Shown here piece after piece: positions 18,240 through 27,496 of a stretch of DNA of 53,705 nucleotides. The notes beneath the pieces were generated by a model. The model did not search any database. It was not told the DNA's origin and saw only the letters and a list, made by a program, of their open reading frames with translations. A program made the position numbers and the translations under genes. The stretch is from the NCBI GenBank assembly GCA_947259075.1, contig CAMYKQ010000065.1:1-53705 (forward strand), in the 5' to 3' direction. Within the stretch, counting starts at the first letter, position 1. Every line of letters starts with the position of its first letter. The DNA is from an uncultured Gammaproteobacteria bacterium. Lineage in GTDB: Bacteria; Pseudomonadota; Gammaproteobacteria; DRLM01.

Positions 18240-19622
18240 TTGTTTATGCAGGTGACGCCGAAATCGCGCCGCGCCGCACGCGCGCAAAATGCCGTGTTCC
18301 TCGTGTTGCTGCTGGTCGCGGTGGGGCTGTTGGCATGGTTGAGCACGCGCTATAACTACCACGCCGATTGGACCGCCGACACCCGCCGCTCGCTGTCCGC
18401 GGCCAGCGTGCAGCTGCTGGGCAAGATAGAGGGGCCGGTGACGATCACGGCCTTCGCCCGCGATGACCGGCAAATCCGCCGGGCCATCAGTGATCTCATC
18501 GAGCGTTACCAGCACTACAAGCAGGACATCATCCTCGATTTCGTCAATCCCGATACCGAGCCGCAGCGGGTGCGTGATATGGGCGTGAGCAGCGACGGTG
18601 AGCTGGTGCTGACTCATGGCGGGCGCACGGAACACCTCAAGCCCTTTGAGATGAACGAGCAGGCGATGACCAATGCCTTGCAGCGGATATTGCGCGCGGG
18701 TGAGCGCTGGGTGGTGTTTCTCGACGGCCACGGCGAACGCCGTCCGCATGCCGAGGGCAATCATGATGTGTCGCTGTGGGTGAAGGAGCTGGAGAATAAG
18801 GGTTTCAAGGCGCGCGCGGTGAATTTGGCCGAGAGCGCGGTGATTCCCGATAACACCACGGTGTTGGTGATCGCCGGGCCACAGGTGGATTTATTGCCCG
18901 GCGAGATTAAGGCGGTGCAGGAGTACGTCGAGCGCGGCGGTAATCTGCTGTGGTTGAGTGATCCCGGTCCTCAGCGCGGTTTGGAAGCGCTGGCCACGCA
19001 ATTGGGCGTGCATTTCTTGCCGGGCGCGGTGGTGGATCTCACCACGCAGTTATTGGGCATACAAAGCGCGGCGATCGCCGCGGTGACGAGTTATCCGCCG
19101 CATCCCATCACTCGCGATTTCGCCTTGCTCACGGTGTTCCCGCTGGCGGTGGGTTTGTCCTTGGAGCCGGACTCGGGCTGGCAGGGCGAGGCCTTTTTGC
19201 GCACCGGCTCGGGCAGCTGGGAGGAGACGGGCGCGCTCGCCGCCGAGGTGCAGTTCGATGAAAATCAGGATATCCGCGGGCCGATTACGCTGGGTGTGAG
19301 TTTGACGCGCGCGCGCGGCGCGGCCGCGGAGGGCGGCGCGCAAGGCGAGAGGCAGCAGCGCGTGGTGGTGATCGGCGACGGTGATTTTCTCTCGAATCGT
19401 TATCTGGGTAATGTGGGCAATCTCGACATGGGGATGAATATCGTCAACTGGCTGAGCGCCGACGAACAATTGATCTCCATTCCCGCCAAGACCGCGCTGG
19501 ACAGTGGTCTGACGCTGACGCCGCTGCAGTCGAGCGTGATCGGTTTCGGTTTTCTCATGGGCTTGCCCGCGCTGCTGCTGGGCAGCGGTTTGGTGATTTG
19601 GTGGCGGCGGCGCAAACGTTGA
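18240..19622 (+). CDS. GldG-like ABC-associated periplasmic protein
   Basis: The 460-residue protein has an N-terminal membrane segment (about 18-38), a large extracytoplasmic part with an ABC_transp_aux-type fold (YNYHADWT, LSAASVQLLGKIEGPVTITAF, FLDGHGERRP) and a C-terminal membrane segment followed by an Arg/Lys-rich tail. A TTG at 18240 has AGAAGG at good spacing; the ATG at 18246 is the alternative. It probably complexes with the preceding permease and ATPase. Confidence 0.83.
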   Translation: MFMQVTPKSRRAARAQNAVFLVLLLVAVGLLAWLSTRYNYHADWTADTRRSLSAASVQLLGKIEGPVTITAFARDDRQIRRAISDLIERYQHYKQDIILDFVNPDTEPQRVRDMGVSSDGELVLTHGGRTEHLKPFEMNEQAMTNALQRILRAGERWVVFLDGHGERRPHAEGNHDVSLWVKELENKGFKARAVNLAESAVIPDNTTVLVIAGPQVDLLPGEIKAVQEYVERGGNLLWLSDPGPQRGLEALATQLGVHFLPGAVVDLTTQLLGIQSAAIAAVTSYPPHPITRDFALLTVFPLAVGLSLEPDSGWQGEAFLRTGSGSWEETGALAAEVQFDENQDIRGPITLGVSLTRARGAAAEGGAQGERQQRVVVIGDGDFLSNRYLGNVGNLDMGMNIVNWLSADEQLISIPAKTALDSGLTLTPLQSSVIGFGFLMGLPALLLGSGLVIWWRRRKR

Positions 19623-19660
19623 GCGCTGAGTGAGGCGGGCGGCGCGCGCCGGGAGGGGTG

Positions 19661-20542
19661 ATGAATAAACGGCGGTGGCTGAACATTGGTTTATTCGGGC
19701 TGGTGTTGTTGCTCGCCCTGCTGGCGTGGCAGGAAGCGGGGCGCGATACGGCGCCGCCGCGCACGCCGCTGACCACGCTCACGCCCGGCGCCGTTAACAA
19801 GATCGAAATTTTCCGCCGCGGGCGCGACAGCATTATGCTCACTGGCCAGGGTGATGCTTGGTGGTTGAAGGCGCCGCTGCGCGTCGCCGCCAACCGTTTC
19901 CGGGTGGAGAGTCTGCTGGGCTTGTTGACGACGGAGAGTTTGGCGCAATTCCCGGCGCAGGGTAAGGATCTCGCGGCCTTTGGTTTGGACCAGCCCGCGG
20001 TGCGGGCGACGTTCAATAACACCGAGCTGACCTTTGGTGGTATGACGCCGCTGGATCAACGCCGCTACGTGTTGGCGGGCGATACGGTGCATCTCATCGT
20101 CGACAGTTATTATTTTGATCTCATCGCCGAGGTGGCGGATTTCGCCAGCCGTAATTTGGTGCCCACTGAGCAGCGCATCACCGCCTTGGCCACGCCCGCG
20201 TTTCAGTTGAAACAGGCTGAGGGCGGTCTATGGGCGGTGACGCCGCCCGGCCGTATCCGCTCGGCCGATGCGATACAGGCGCTCGTCGATGAATGGCAGC
20301 ATGTCCAGGCCCTGCGGGTGAGTCTGTATCAATCCGCGCCGGCGCGGGGTGAAGTGACGCTCGCCCTCGCCGGTCAGCAACAGGCTTTGCACTACCGGAT
20401 TACCGCGCAGGGGCCGGAGTGGGTTCTGGCGCGGCCGGAACTGGGGCTGCAGTTTCATCTCAGCGAAGAGCAGGCTAAGCGTTTGTTCATGCCTGAGCCG
20501 GTGGTGGACGGGCGCAGCGAGGGGGCGGGCGCGGCGCCATGA
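19661..20542 (+). CDS. DUF4340 domain protein
   Basis: A 293-residue protein with one N-terminal membrane segment (about 7-22) and a periplasmic repeat-containing region characteristic of DUF4340 (VNKIEIFRRG, WWLKAPLRVAANRFRVESLLGLL, FGLDQPAVRATF). Family members regularly follow GldG-like genes, as here. The role is unknown, but it is probably a periplasmic partner of the ABC system. A GGGAGG SD precedes the start, and an in-frame GTG lies directly before it. Confidence 0.82.
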   Translation: MNKRRWLNIGLFGLVLLLALLAWQEAGRDTAPPRTPLTTLTPGAVNKIEIFRRGRDSIMLTGQGDAWWLKAPLRVAANRFRVESLLGLLTTESLAQFPAQGKDLAAFGLDQPAVRATFNNTELTFGGMTPLDQRRYVLAGDTVHLIVDSYYFDLIAEVADFASRNLVPTEQRITALATPAFQLKQAEGGLWAVTPPGRIRSADAIQALVDEWQHVQALRVSLYQSAPARGEVTLALAGQQQALHYRITAQGPEWVLARPELGLQFHLSEEQAKRLFMPEPVVDGRSEGAGAAP

Positions 20543-20545
20543 TCC

Positions 20546-21361
20546 ATGCCTGAATTGCCCGAAGTGGAGACCACGCGGCGCGGTATCGCGCCGCACGTGG
20601 AAGGGCGGCGCATCAGCCGCGTGCGGGTGCGTGAGGGGCGTTTGCGCCAGCCGGTGCCGCCGCGCATCAATGAATGGGCCGCCGGACAGGTCATTAACAA
20701 GGTGTCGCGGCGCGGCAAATATTTGCTATTGGAATGCGCGGCGGGCTGTTTGCTGATTCATCTCGGCATGTCAGGCAGCTTGCGTCTGCTCGCCGCGGGC
20801 AGCGCCGCGGCGAAGCACGATCATGTTGACGTGGAGCTGGCGGGCGGGCAGTGTTTGCGTCTGCGCGATCCGCGCCGTTTCGGTTTGTTGCTGTGGGTGG
20901 AGGGTGATCCGGCTTTGCATCCCTTGCTGTGCCGGCTGGGGCCCGAGCCCTTGGCGCGCGCTTTCAGCGGCGCTTACCTGTTTGAGCGCGCCCGTGGCCG
21001 GGCGCGGGCGGCCAAGCCTTTCATCATGGATGCGATGATCGTAGTGGGGGTGGGGAATATCTACGCCAACGAGGCCTTGTTCCGCGCCGCGATTCATCCG
21101 CTGCGCGCGGCCGGCGGGTTGACGCCTGCCGAATGCCAGCGGCTGGTGACGGAGATTAAGGCGGTGTTGCGGCGCGCCATTGCCCAGGGCGGCACGACCC
21201 TGCGCGATTTCGTTGATGGCGCGGGCAAGCCGGGTTATTTCAAGCAGCAGCTCCAGGTGTATGGCCGCGCGGGCGCGCCGTGCGTGGTCTGCGGCGGCGC
21301 GATCAGTTGCGAGCGGCTGGGCCAGCGCGCCACGTATTTTTGCGAGCGCTGCCAACGCTGA
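20546..21361 (+). CDS. mutM: Formamidopyrimidine-DNA glycosylase
   Basis: This base-excision repair enzyme removes 8-oxoguanine and formamidopyrimidines. The 271-residue product begins [13 protein letters not shown] with the catalytic Pro2 and Glu3 after Met removal, has the conserved Lys region RRGKYLL, the helix-two-turn-helix with NIYANEALF, and the C-terminal zinc finger (CVVCGG ... FCERCQ). It starts 4 bases after the DUF4340 gene. In relatives mutM often sits close to the ferredoxin and coaD genes; here about 24 kb separates them. Confidence 0.97.
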   Translation: MPELPEVETTRRGIAPHVEGRRISRVRVREGRLRQPVPPRINEWAAGQVINKVSRRGKYLLLECAAGCLLIHLGMSGSLRLLAAGSAAAKHDHVDVELAGGQCLRLRDPRRFGLLLWVEGDPALHPLLCRLGPEPLARAFSGAYLFERARGRARAAKPFIMDAMIVVGVGNIYANEALFRAAIHPLRAAGGLTPAECQRLVTEIKAVLRRAIAQGGTTLRDFVDGAGKPGYFKQQLQVYGRAGAPCVVCGGAISCERLGQRATYFCERCQR

Positions 21362-21451
21362 GCATGGCGCTTGCTATACTGCTGCGCGAGCGGGGTGAGC
21401 GTTTGATCGGTCAGGGTGTGTGGCTGCGCCGGAGTGAAAGGTAAGGAACTG

Positions 21452-21922
21452 ATGAAGATTAACTTCTTGAGTATATTCGACCGGGTGGTGGCGCTGGTGT
21501 TTGGGGCGATGATGCTAGTCATCACCCTGGGCATGGTCATCGGCGTGTTCAGTTTGTTCGTGGATATCCGCGATATGTTATTCGCGCGCGAACTCACTGA
21601 AGGTTATCTCAAGATCATCTCCGGTGTACTGACGCTGTTTATCATGATCGAGCTGCTGCGCTCCATCGTGGAGTATTTCAGCGCCAGACGCCTGCGCATG
21701 ACCTTCATCGTCGACGCGGCGCTGGTGTTCGTGCTGCGGGAAATCATGATTAAGCTCTTTGAGCATAAGATTTTGCCCGAGGAGCTTTACGCCATGAGCG
21801 CCTTGATTTTAGTGCTGACCGTGCTGCGCATGGGCAGTATGCTGATGTATCAACGCGAATCCGCCTTGGGTTTGCGTATCAGCGTTGCGCCTCCCGCGAA
21901 AGACAAGCCGAGCGCAGACTGA
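21452..21922 (+). CDS. PsiE-like membrane protein
   Basis: The 156-residue protein has four membrane segments and resembles the phosphate-starvation-inducible PsiE family (INFLSIFDRVVALVFGAMML, later SGVLTLFIMIELLRSIVEYF and VFVLREIMIKLFEH). The function is unknown. The ATG at 21452 is preferred for its AAGGA SD; the frame is open back to 21416. It converges on the next gene with only 12 bp between. Confidence 0.75.
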   Translation: MKINFLSIFDRVVALVFGAMMLVITLGMVIGVFSLFVDIRDMLFARELTEGYLKIISGVLTLFIMIELLRSIVEYFSARRLRMTFIVDAALVFVLREIMIKLFEHKILPEELYAMSALILVLTVLRMGSMLMYQRESALGLRISVAPPAKDKPSAD

Positions 21923-21934
21923 GTTACGCCTTTC

Positions 21935-23419
21935 TTATTGCGATGGCGTGCTGGCGCCGTCCGGTGCGGGGGCGGCGTGCGGCGCGCCCGCTTCATCCGC
22001 TGAGTTGGCGTTGTCACCCATGTCGCGGATGTGAATGATCACCCCGCTCTCTTCCAGCGCCAAGGTTTCGGCGATGCCGCTGAGTTCAGCGATATTTTTA
22101 CCTAGCGCAAGATTTTCGGGCGCCTTGTGATCGAAGATCATGTGAGTGATCCCGGTGATGCTCTTGAGGAAGCTTTCCCCGTCGGCCTGCGCCGCGGGTA
22201 AGGGGAAGACATCGCGGCGTACCGCGAGCATGGTGCGCCCGGGCCATTGACTGGCGGCGCGAAATTCTTGCTCGGGATCCGCCGCTTCCAGCGCCAATTG
22301 GCGTATCAGTTGATCCTGCGGGCTGAAGATCTCTTGCTTCAGGGCGAGCGCGCGGGTTTTATCCGTGAGCATGAAAGTGGTTGTGGCGATAAACAGTACG
22401 ATGATGACGATGCCGCGCTGGCGGATCAGTCCCGTGCCCTCGCTGTGCTGATTGAGCGCGATCAAATGCGGGATGCCGCGATACAGTAACAAAGCGACCG
22501 CCAGCAGGGCCCAGTTTTGGTCAGCGGCCAGCAGGCCGATGCCGAGCGCTAATAAAAACATCAGGCCCACCGGGTCGGTGCTGAGGAAGCGCCGGTCAAC
22601 CCACGCGGTAATCGCCAGCAGCGCGGCCAGCAGGCCGCCGACGAACCAGTTCGGTTGCGTGAGTTCGGGGACGATTTGATGGGCTTGAGCCAGGCTGAGC
22701 AGGGGGTTGCTGAGCCAGGGAATGGTCTCCCAGCCTTGACGTAATACCAATAACAGAATCGTGACCAGGGCAAGGCCAATGAGTACATGGCGCCGCTGGT
22801 GGGCGTCGATGGGATTTTTATACCAAGTCCATGCCAGCATCAACACATAGGCTAGGCCGATGGGGTGCAGGGTTAGTGTGACGCTGGCCCACAGCAGCTG
22901 CGCGAAAAACCAGCCGCCGAGCGGGCGGTTGACGCGGCGATAGGCCTTGTCGAGCCAGGCTCCCAAGCCAAAGGCCAGCAGTAAAAAAGGTCCGGTGGCG
23001 AGGCTGTCCATCCCGTTGATTAAGTGCGGTGACACCAGTAGAAGCGCGCTGGCGAGCAGCGCGGATTCGCCATCGCTGCTGCGCTTGCTCCACACGTAGA
23101 GCAGCGCGATGGCGCTGAAGCTCAAGATAAGGGTGAACACTTTGGCGGCGACGATGCTGCCGGGCCAGTAGAGGCCCAAGGGGATAAATAACAGAGCGCG
23201 AAAGTCAGGAATGCCGAGGGTGAAGATGGGGTTGATGATTTTGTCAAAAATCGACCAAATCAGCAGCAAGCCGCGGGCCGCGCTTTCGTCGAGGCCATAA
23301 GAATCGAAGCGCAGCAGTCCGAACCCAAGTAATGCGCCGCCCCAGAGAATTAAAACAAGAACACCCCAGAAATGAGATAGAGCGTGCGCGGCTTTATGTG
23401 ATAAGTTATTCAAGGTCAT
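21935..23419 (-). CDS. Membrane protein, GT-C glycosyltransferase-like
   Basis: The 494-residue protein has about ten membrane segments. The first loop contains DSYGLDESAARG, reminiscent of the acidic motif in the first periplasmic loop of PMT/ArnT-type glycosyltransferases, and a soluble C-terminal region of about 120 residues ends in an Ala/Pro-rich tail. The assignment rests on topology and that motif only, so the donor and acceptor are unknown. It is a single gene facing away from the respiratory region. Confidence 0.55.
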   Translation of the reverse strand: MTLNNLSHKAAHALSHFWGVLVLILWGGALLGFGLLRFDSYGLDESAARGLLLIWSIFDKIINPIFTLGIPDFRALLFIPLGLYWPGSIVAAKVFTLILSFSAIALLYVWSKRSSDGESALLASALLLVSPHLINGMDSLATGPFLLLAFGLGAWLDKAYRRVNRPLGGWFFAQLLWASVTLTLHPIGLAYVLMLAWTWYKNPIDAHQRRHVLIGLALVTILLLVLRQGWETIPWLSNPLLSLAQAHQIVPELTQPNWFVGGLLAALLAITAWVDRRFLSTDPVGLMFLLALGIGLLAADQNWALLAVALLLYRGIPHLIALNQHSEGTGLIRQRGIVIIVLFIATTTFMLTDKTRALALKQEIFSPQDQLIRQLALEAADPEQEFRAASQWPGRTMLAVRRDVFPLPAAQADGESFLKSITGITHMIFDHKAPENLALGKNIAELSGIAETLALEESGVIIHIRDMGDNANSADEAGAPHAAPAPDGASTPSQ

Positions 23420-23893
23420 GGCGTAATGCGAGATCAGCTTTTTTGTTGCGAATCCATGCGGTAATTCGCCGCGAAGCTTATCAGAGACGCTATTGCAATG
23501 GTACAGGCAAGCGTCGGGTTATTTTGTCATATTCATGCTGCCCGGCCGCGTCGCACACGTTGTTCAACGGTGATCGCAGGCGCGATTGGCGTGGCGGCGG
23601 TGCGCGGTGTAGTCAAATAAAACGGCGTGTACGATATTGTGGTTCGATGGCGCGGTGTTTAGCGGCGCGCGAATAAAACGACAAGATGCTTGCGTTGTGG
23701 GAGAGTGTCGTGTTAAATAATTCCGCTATGCTTAAAAACGGCGGTGGGGCGCCTAGCTTCGCAAGTGGGATGGTGGCGGAGTGGTGGTCCCCGTTGTACA
23801 TTGGGGAATGTTGCGGTGTCACATATGTGGTGCCAGCTTGGGGGGTTTGCAGGCCCGGGGTTAAAGTACTTAGAAGTTCAATGGAGGTGTGCC
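23420..23893. other. Intergenic region at the left edge of the respiratory region
   Basis: No convincing gene is seen in these 474 bases. It is the shared upstream region of the GT-C-like gene (leftwards) and the small membrane protein gene at 23894 (rightwards). Open frames exist but lack start signals or family features. Confidence 0.5.
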
Positions 23894-23992
23894 GTGCTAG
23901 ATACTTCAGGGGTGATTACCATTTATACCGTTTGGTTTACGGTGATTTTTCTGTTTGCTACGATTCTTCTCAAAGTAAATTCAAAGAAGTAA
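23894..23992 (+). CDS. Very small single-span membrane protein (32 aa)
   Basis: A GTG start with GGAGG six bases before it opens a 32-codon frame. The product begins MLDTSG, has one hydrophobic stretch (ITIYTVWFTVIFLFATILL, about residues 8-26) and ends KVNSKK, giving a positive tail after the helix. The size and shape fit CcoM/CcoQ/CydX-type oxidase microproteins. It stands about 150 bp upstream of the c4-type cytochrome gene. Longer overlapping frames here have no such signals. Confidence 0.5.
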   Translation: MLDTSGVITIYTVWFTVIFLFATILLKVNSKK

Positions 23993-24140
23993 TTAGTCTC
24001 AACTCAGCCCGGGCCTTGCTTGATTGCGAAGAGGTGGGTAGAGGGTCAGGCAAATTGGGAAGTGAATTTTCAGGGTATGTGGGTGGCCGTCATGGTCATT
24101 GCACGCTAGATATATAGCTAGAGTGGGAGGGGGTCTGTCG

Positions 24141-24938
24141 ATGCGACACGTCATAGCAATAGTTTCAGCCGCAGCAGTGATGTTAGGGGTTCTGGCCCCG
24201 ACGGGAGCGTTTGCCTCTGATGCGTTTTATCCAAAAGGTGATGGCAACAAGGCCAATGGAGAAACGATTTTCAAGGAAGGTAAGGGCGAAGTGCCAGCCT
24301 GTCAGAGCTGTCATGGTGAGGATGGGTCAGGTAATGATGACATGGGGACGCCGCGTATTGCCGGGCAGTTCTTCACGTTTTTGTTGAAGCAGCTTGAAGA
24401 TTTCGCGGCCGATAAGCGGATGGATACGACCATGTTCGTGATGAATGCGAACGCCAAAGGTCTTTCGCAGCAAGATCGCCGTGACGTAGCCACTTATTTG
24501 GCCGCCCGGAAAATCGATTTCAAGGGTTCCGATTTGAAGGCCGTGGAAGCGGCTGGTCAGGTGCCGGTCGGTTTGGACTATAAGGGCCGTGCATTGGTGG
24601 AATACGGTAGCCCAACGCGTAACGACGGCTTCCCGAACAGCCTGGGTAGCAAAGGCCCGGGTGCGCCCGCGTGTAAGTCTTGCCACGGTTATGCCGGTGG
24701 TGGTGCGCCGCCCCTCTATCCCATGATTGGCAATCAGCGTTATGTCTACCTCGTCAATCAGCTGAAAAAGTGGCGTGATGGCAGTCGTGCCAACGATCCT
24801 ATGGGTCAGATGCAAGCTGTCGCGAGAAAATTGTCCGACGATGACATTCATAATGCGGCTGCTTACCTGACTGGTGCGAGCGATTTGACCAGCGGTAATC
24901 CTCGTACACCGTACGACAACCGTTTTGGTGACCATTAA
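24141..24938 (+). CDS. Dihaem cytochrome c, c4-type
   Basis: This periplasmic electron carrier has a signal peptide (about 1-25, ending GAFA) and two class I haem domains: CQSCH (residues 54-58) in ACQSCHGEDGSGNDDMGTPRIAG, described in parts, and CKSCH (178-182) with a matching LYPMIGNQ. At 265 residues it is somewhat larger than standard c4 (about 190-210). The ATG at 24141 has a strong GGGAGGGGG SD. It probably donates electrons to the oxidase encoded downstream. A terminator follows at about 25025. Confidence 0.88.
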   Translation: MRHVIAIVSAAAVMLGVLAPTGAFASDAFYPKGDGNKANGETIFKEGKGEVPACQSCHGEDGSGNDDMGTPRIAGQFFTFLLKQLEDFAADKRMDTTMFVMNANAKGLSQQDRRDVATYLAARKIDFKGSDLKAVEAAGQVPVGLDYKGRALVEYGSPTRNDGFPNSLGSKGPGAPACKSCHGYAGGGAPPLYPMIGNQRYVYLVNQLKKWRDGSRANDPMGQMQAVARKLSDDDIHNAAAYLTGASDLTSGNPRTPYDNRFGDH

Positions 24939-25020
24939 GTAGTTTCCCTCGATCGGGTCGTGTGTTTGTGAGGCCCAGTTGTCACGCACTTTGAAATATG
25001 CGTGGGGCATTTGAAGGACG

Positions 25021-25057
25021 AAAAAAAGGGGGCGGGGTGAACCCGCCCTCTTTCTTT
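25021..25057. terminator. Rho-independent terminator after the c4-type cytochrome gene
   Basis: GGGCGGG (25030-25036) pairs with CCCGCCC (25042-25048) around a GTGAA loop. The flanking A-rich and T-rich arms extend the stem to about 12 bp, and the T-rich tail TTTCTTTA follows. It separates the c4 gene from the next transcription unit. Confidence 0.8.
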
Positions 25058-25121
25058 ATGTCGAACAGTTAATTCAATTGTTTAAGTTCTGCGCCCTCTT
25101 TTTTCGAGCTGGTATTTTCAT

Positions 25122-25676
25122 ATGAGTAAGCATCCACTGAAACGCGGTGAAAAAATCCTGTTGAGTGTTTTTGGGGTTTTTGCGACGCTGGCGGTAATAG
25201 CTTATATAGGCATCGAAACTGTCCGCCTGCGTTCAGATAAACCCCTCTTCCCTCAAACTACACATTTTGATTTCACGCCAGAAGGTAAGCAGGGCTCGTC
25301 TATTTACCTTAAGGCCAACTGTAATACATGTCATCGAGCGCTCCGGTCTGGTACGAGCATGGGCTTGTCCTTGGATGGGATTGGTTCTAAGCGCTCAGTG
25401 GAGTGGATCGAGAAATTTCTCCATGACCCGGAAAATGTGTATGGAGCGCAGACCTTGGATCATGGTATGGCGCCAAAAGAGGCGGCCTATGTGTCTAGGA
25501 TCCCGGCGGAGAATTTGCATTTGATCGCGGTCTTTCTTTCTGAGCTCAGGGCGGATCCGGGTTCTTCAGTAGCCAAGAGGCCGCCCGAGGGCCGCTCGGA
25601 ATTCATTGATAGCATGATAGGAACCTGGGCGCCGGATAGTTGGAAGGAAAAATACCAAGATATCCGCGAAAAATAA
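25122..25676 (+). CDS. Membrane-anchored monohaem cytochrome c
   Basis: The 184-residue protein has an N-terminal membrane anchor (about 11-31) and one haem site, CNTCH (67-71), followed by SLDGIGSKRSVEWIEKFLHDP; the Met of HGMAP is a likely sixth ligand. It shares its anchor-haem-LDGIGS layout with the protein at 32395, so the two look paralogous. It opens a run with a half-length CcoN-like gene and a thioredoxin-like gene and may take the electron-entry role that CcoP has in canonical cbb3 oxidases. Confidence 0.82.
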   Translation: MSKHPLKRGEKILLSVFGVFATLAVIAYIGIETVRLRSDKPLFPQTTHFDFTPEGKQGSSIYLKANCNTCHRALRSGTSMGLSLDGIGSKRSVEWIEKFLHDPENVYGAQTLDHGMAPKEAAYVSRIPAENLHLIAVFLSELRADPGSSVAKRPPEGRSEFIDSMIGTWAPDSWKEKYQDIREK

Positions 25677-25715
25677 TGGTATTGAATGTGCGGCGGAAGG
25701 GTGGGATAAGAGTAA

Positions 25716-26240
25716 ATGAATGACGTGTCTTGGTCTGCACAAGAGATTGAATATCGGCGTTATACCCTTTGGTTTGTCTATGCTTGTATCATCTACAGCA
25801 TCATTGGGTTTTCATGGGGGGCCTTGATGGGCGGCATTGCTGAGTTTCGGCATTTTGTCGATCACCGTGCTCATGGTGATCTGATCGTGCGCGGCCATAC
25901 CCATGTCAATCTTCTCGGTTGGGTGGAGATGGCCATCTTCGCTGCCGTTTATTACATTGTCCCTCGCTTGGTGAGGCGTAATATTTATAGTTTACGTTTG
26001 GTGAAGGTTCATTTCTGGATACACAATCTGGGTTTGATCGGGATGGTGGTTTTCTTTACAGTGGCGGGTGTGGCGGGTGGAATTAGCAGCCAAACGCTCG
26101 ATCCGGCCGAGGTCGAACAAATCATTCGGCCTTTCTTGGCCTTGGTCGGGGTGTTTGGCAGTCTTGTGCTGCTGGCTAATTTTATATGGGCTTATAATCT
26201 TTTCAGAACCTGCTCGGGTTGGGAAAAGGAATATGTCTAA
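25716..26240 (+). CDS. Half-length CcoN-like membrane protein
   Basis: The 174-residue protein has about five membrane helices. It aligns by eye with the C-terminal half of the CcoN-like protein at 28321: RGHTHVNLLGWVEMAIF matches AHAHLALLGMSSFLEIA, RRNIYSLRLVKVHFW matches RRKLYSLVLANFHFW, and the last helix ANFIWAYNLF matches GNMVWLYNMY. It keeps the HxH pair that binds haems in full-length CcoN but has none of the CuB ligands, so it cannot be a catalytic subunit alone. Its end overlaps the next gene by 8 bases. Confidence 0.75.
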   Translation: MNDVSWSAQEIEYRRYTLWFVYACIIYSIIGFSWGALMGGIAEFRHFVDHRAHGDLIVRGHTHVNLLGWVEMAIFAAVYYIVPRLVRRNIYSLRLVKVHFWIHNLGLIGMVVFFTVAGVAGGISSQTLDPAEVEQIIRPFLALVGVFGSLVLLANFIWAYNLFRTCSGWEKEYV

Positions 26241-26742
26241 GCGAATTCCGATCTTCATTATGTCGCTGCTCTTGGTGGGCGGATTGTCCGCTTGTGGCTT
26301 TGCGCCCGAATCTTCTCTCAAGGTGGGTGTGAAGGCCCCAGCCATTCAGACCAAAACGTTGGCGGATGTGGGCGGGGATTTTAGTCGGATGACATCCTAT
26401 CGCTATCCTGATGAACGGATGTATCAGCATTCCTTGGACAAGGCTTTGCAGCAAGGTAAGCCGATTCTTGTCGAGTTTGCGACACCTGGCCATTGCACCG
26501 TATGCGATGTCCAATTGCAGATGTTGAAGTCGCTGGTGAATAAATATGATCCCGAGGTCTTGTTCTTGCATATGGATCAATATGAAAATCCTGGTGCCTT
26601 TAAGGCATTCAACGTCAAAGGCGACCCCTGGACGTTTTTGATAGACCGTAATGGTGTCGTTCAGTTTAAACAGCCTGGCCGGATGTTGTACGGTGAGTTG
26701 GAAAGGCAGATTGAGCGCGTCCGAGCGAGCGGTCAGGGGTAG
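26233..26742 (+). CDS. Thioredoxin-like lipoprotein
   Basis: The 169-residue product has a lipoprotein signal ending LSAC (Cys21) and a thioredoxin fold with the redox pair CTVC (88-91) in FATPGHCTVCDV, and a later cis-Pro-like GDPWTFLIDRNG. By analogy with Sco- or TlpA-type proteins it may keep cysteines or a copper site reduced during cytochrome or oxidase assembly on the outer face of the membrane. The start is preferred for the signal; an upstream open frame overlaps the preceding gene without meaning. Confidence 0.78.
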   Translation: MSKRIPIFIMSLLLVGGLSACGFAPESSLKVGVKAPAIQTKTLADVGGDFSRMTSYRYPDERMYQHSLDKALQQGKPILVEFATPGHCTVCDVQLQMLKSLVNKYDPEVLFLHMDQYENPGAFKAFNVKGDPWTFLIDRNGVVQFKQPGRMLYGELERQIERVRASGQG

Positions 26743-26745
26743 AGA

Positions 26746-27204
26746 ATGGCGGAGAAGGGGAAGCGGTATGAGTTGCAGCAAGACCGCAAGGGGATGGTGT
26801 GGGACCTCTTATTGTATGTGCCCACGGTCACGGCGCTATTGCTGATCGGGGGCAAGTTGTGGTTCGGACCAGACAAAAACTGGTCTTATCTTTTGATTTT
26901 TCTAGGAACATTCTTTTTTCTGATAGGCTTTAATCGCATCATGAAGACACGTCTCATGGTGTTTCCGGCGTCGCCAGTGGCGTTGGAGATAGGCAAAGAC
27001 CGCGTTAGCCTGCAGTTGAGAAGCGGGGCGGTGGTGGATATCGTAAAAGATGTCCGGTTCTTCTCGGAGGTGGGTGGTAAAACCATCGCCTTGACCGGGA
27101 TGGATGCCTCAGGCCAAAAGCAGCAGTTCATCTTTCATCAGGGGCAGTTTGGTAATGAGTCGGCTTATAAGGATGCGAAGAGCTGGCTTGAGGTTTATCG
27201 CTGA
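26746..27204 (+). CDS. Membrane protein of unknown function (152 aa)
   Basis: Two close membrane segments (about 18-40 and 46-64) are followed by a soluble cytoplasmic part of about 85 residues with alternating strands (VALEIGKDRVSLQLRSGAV, DVRFFSEVGGKTIAL) and a final helix, a layout like a PH-type domain. No enzyme motif is seen. It starts 3 bases after the thioredoxin-like gene and is the last gene of that run. Confidence 0.65.
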   Translation: MAEKGKRYELQQDRKGMVWDLLLYVPTVTALLLIGGKLWFGPDKNWSYLLIFLGTFFFLIGFNRIMKTRLMVFPASPVALEIGKDRVSLQLRSGAVVDIVKDVRFFSEVGGKTIALTGMDASGQKQQFIFHQGQFGNESAYKDAKSWLEVYR

Positions 27205-27301
27205 TGCTTTCTAAGTGATTGAATGGCGCGCCTGCACGCCCTTGTGAGCCGCAAATTTTGCGTGGCATGTCGCCGCTTAAAGTGCCTGCTGTGATTATTT
27301 A

Positions 27302-27496
27302 CGAATTGCCTCTCCGTCTTCTCAAAATATCCCGCGCTAAAATAAGCATTACGATGGCGCCGATGATGACAGCTCCGCCCATTGCCATTGACTCCGTTTC
27401 TTCGCTAACTAAGCCGCCTATAAACATATGAACGGTGTAGGCGAGCATGGTAAGGGAGCTGAGCGCGACCAGGCCGTATATGATGACTTCTTTCAT
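27302..27496 (-). CDS. Small two-span membrane protein (64 aa)
   Basis: The product has two hydrophobic helices, about residues 4-27 and 39-55, and an Arg-rich end (ILRRRRGNS). It is unlike any family I can name. It faces the 26746 gene tail to tail and diverges from the oxidase operon. It could be another accessory membrane peptide of the oxidase or unrelated. Confidence 0.5.

Noticed and set aside
23686-24117. A 143-codon frame before the c4 cytochrome gene
   Set aside because: It has no fitting SD or family pattern and overlaps the better-supported 32-codon membrane frame.
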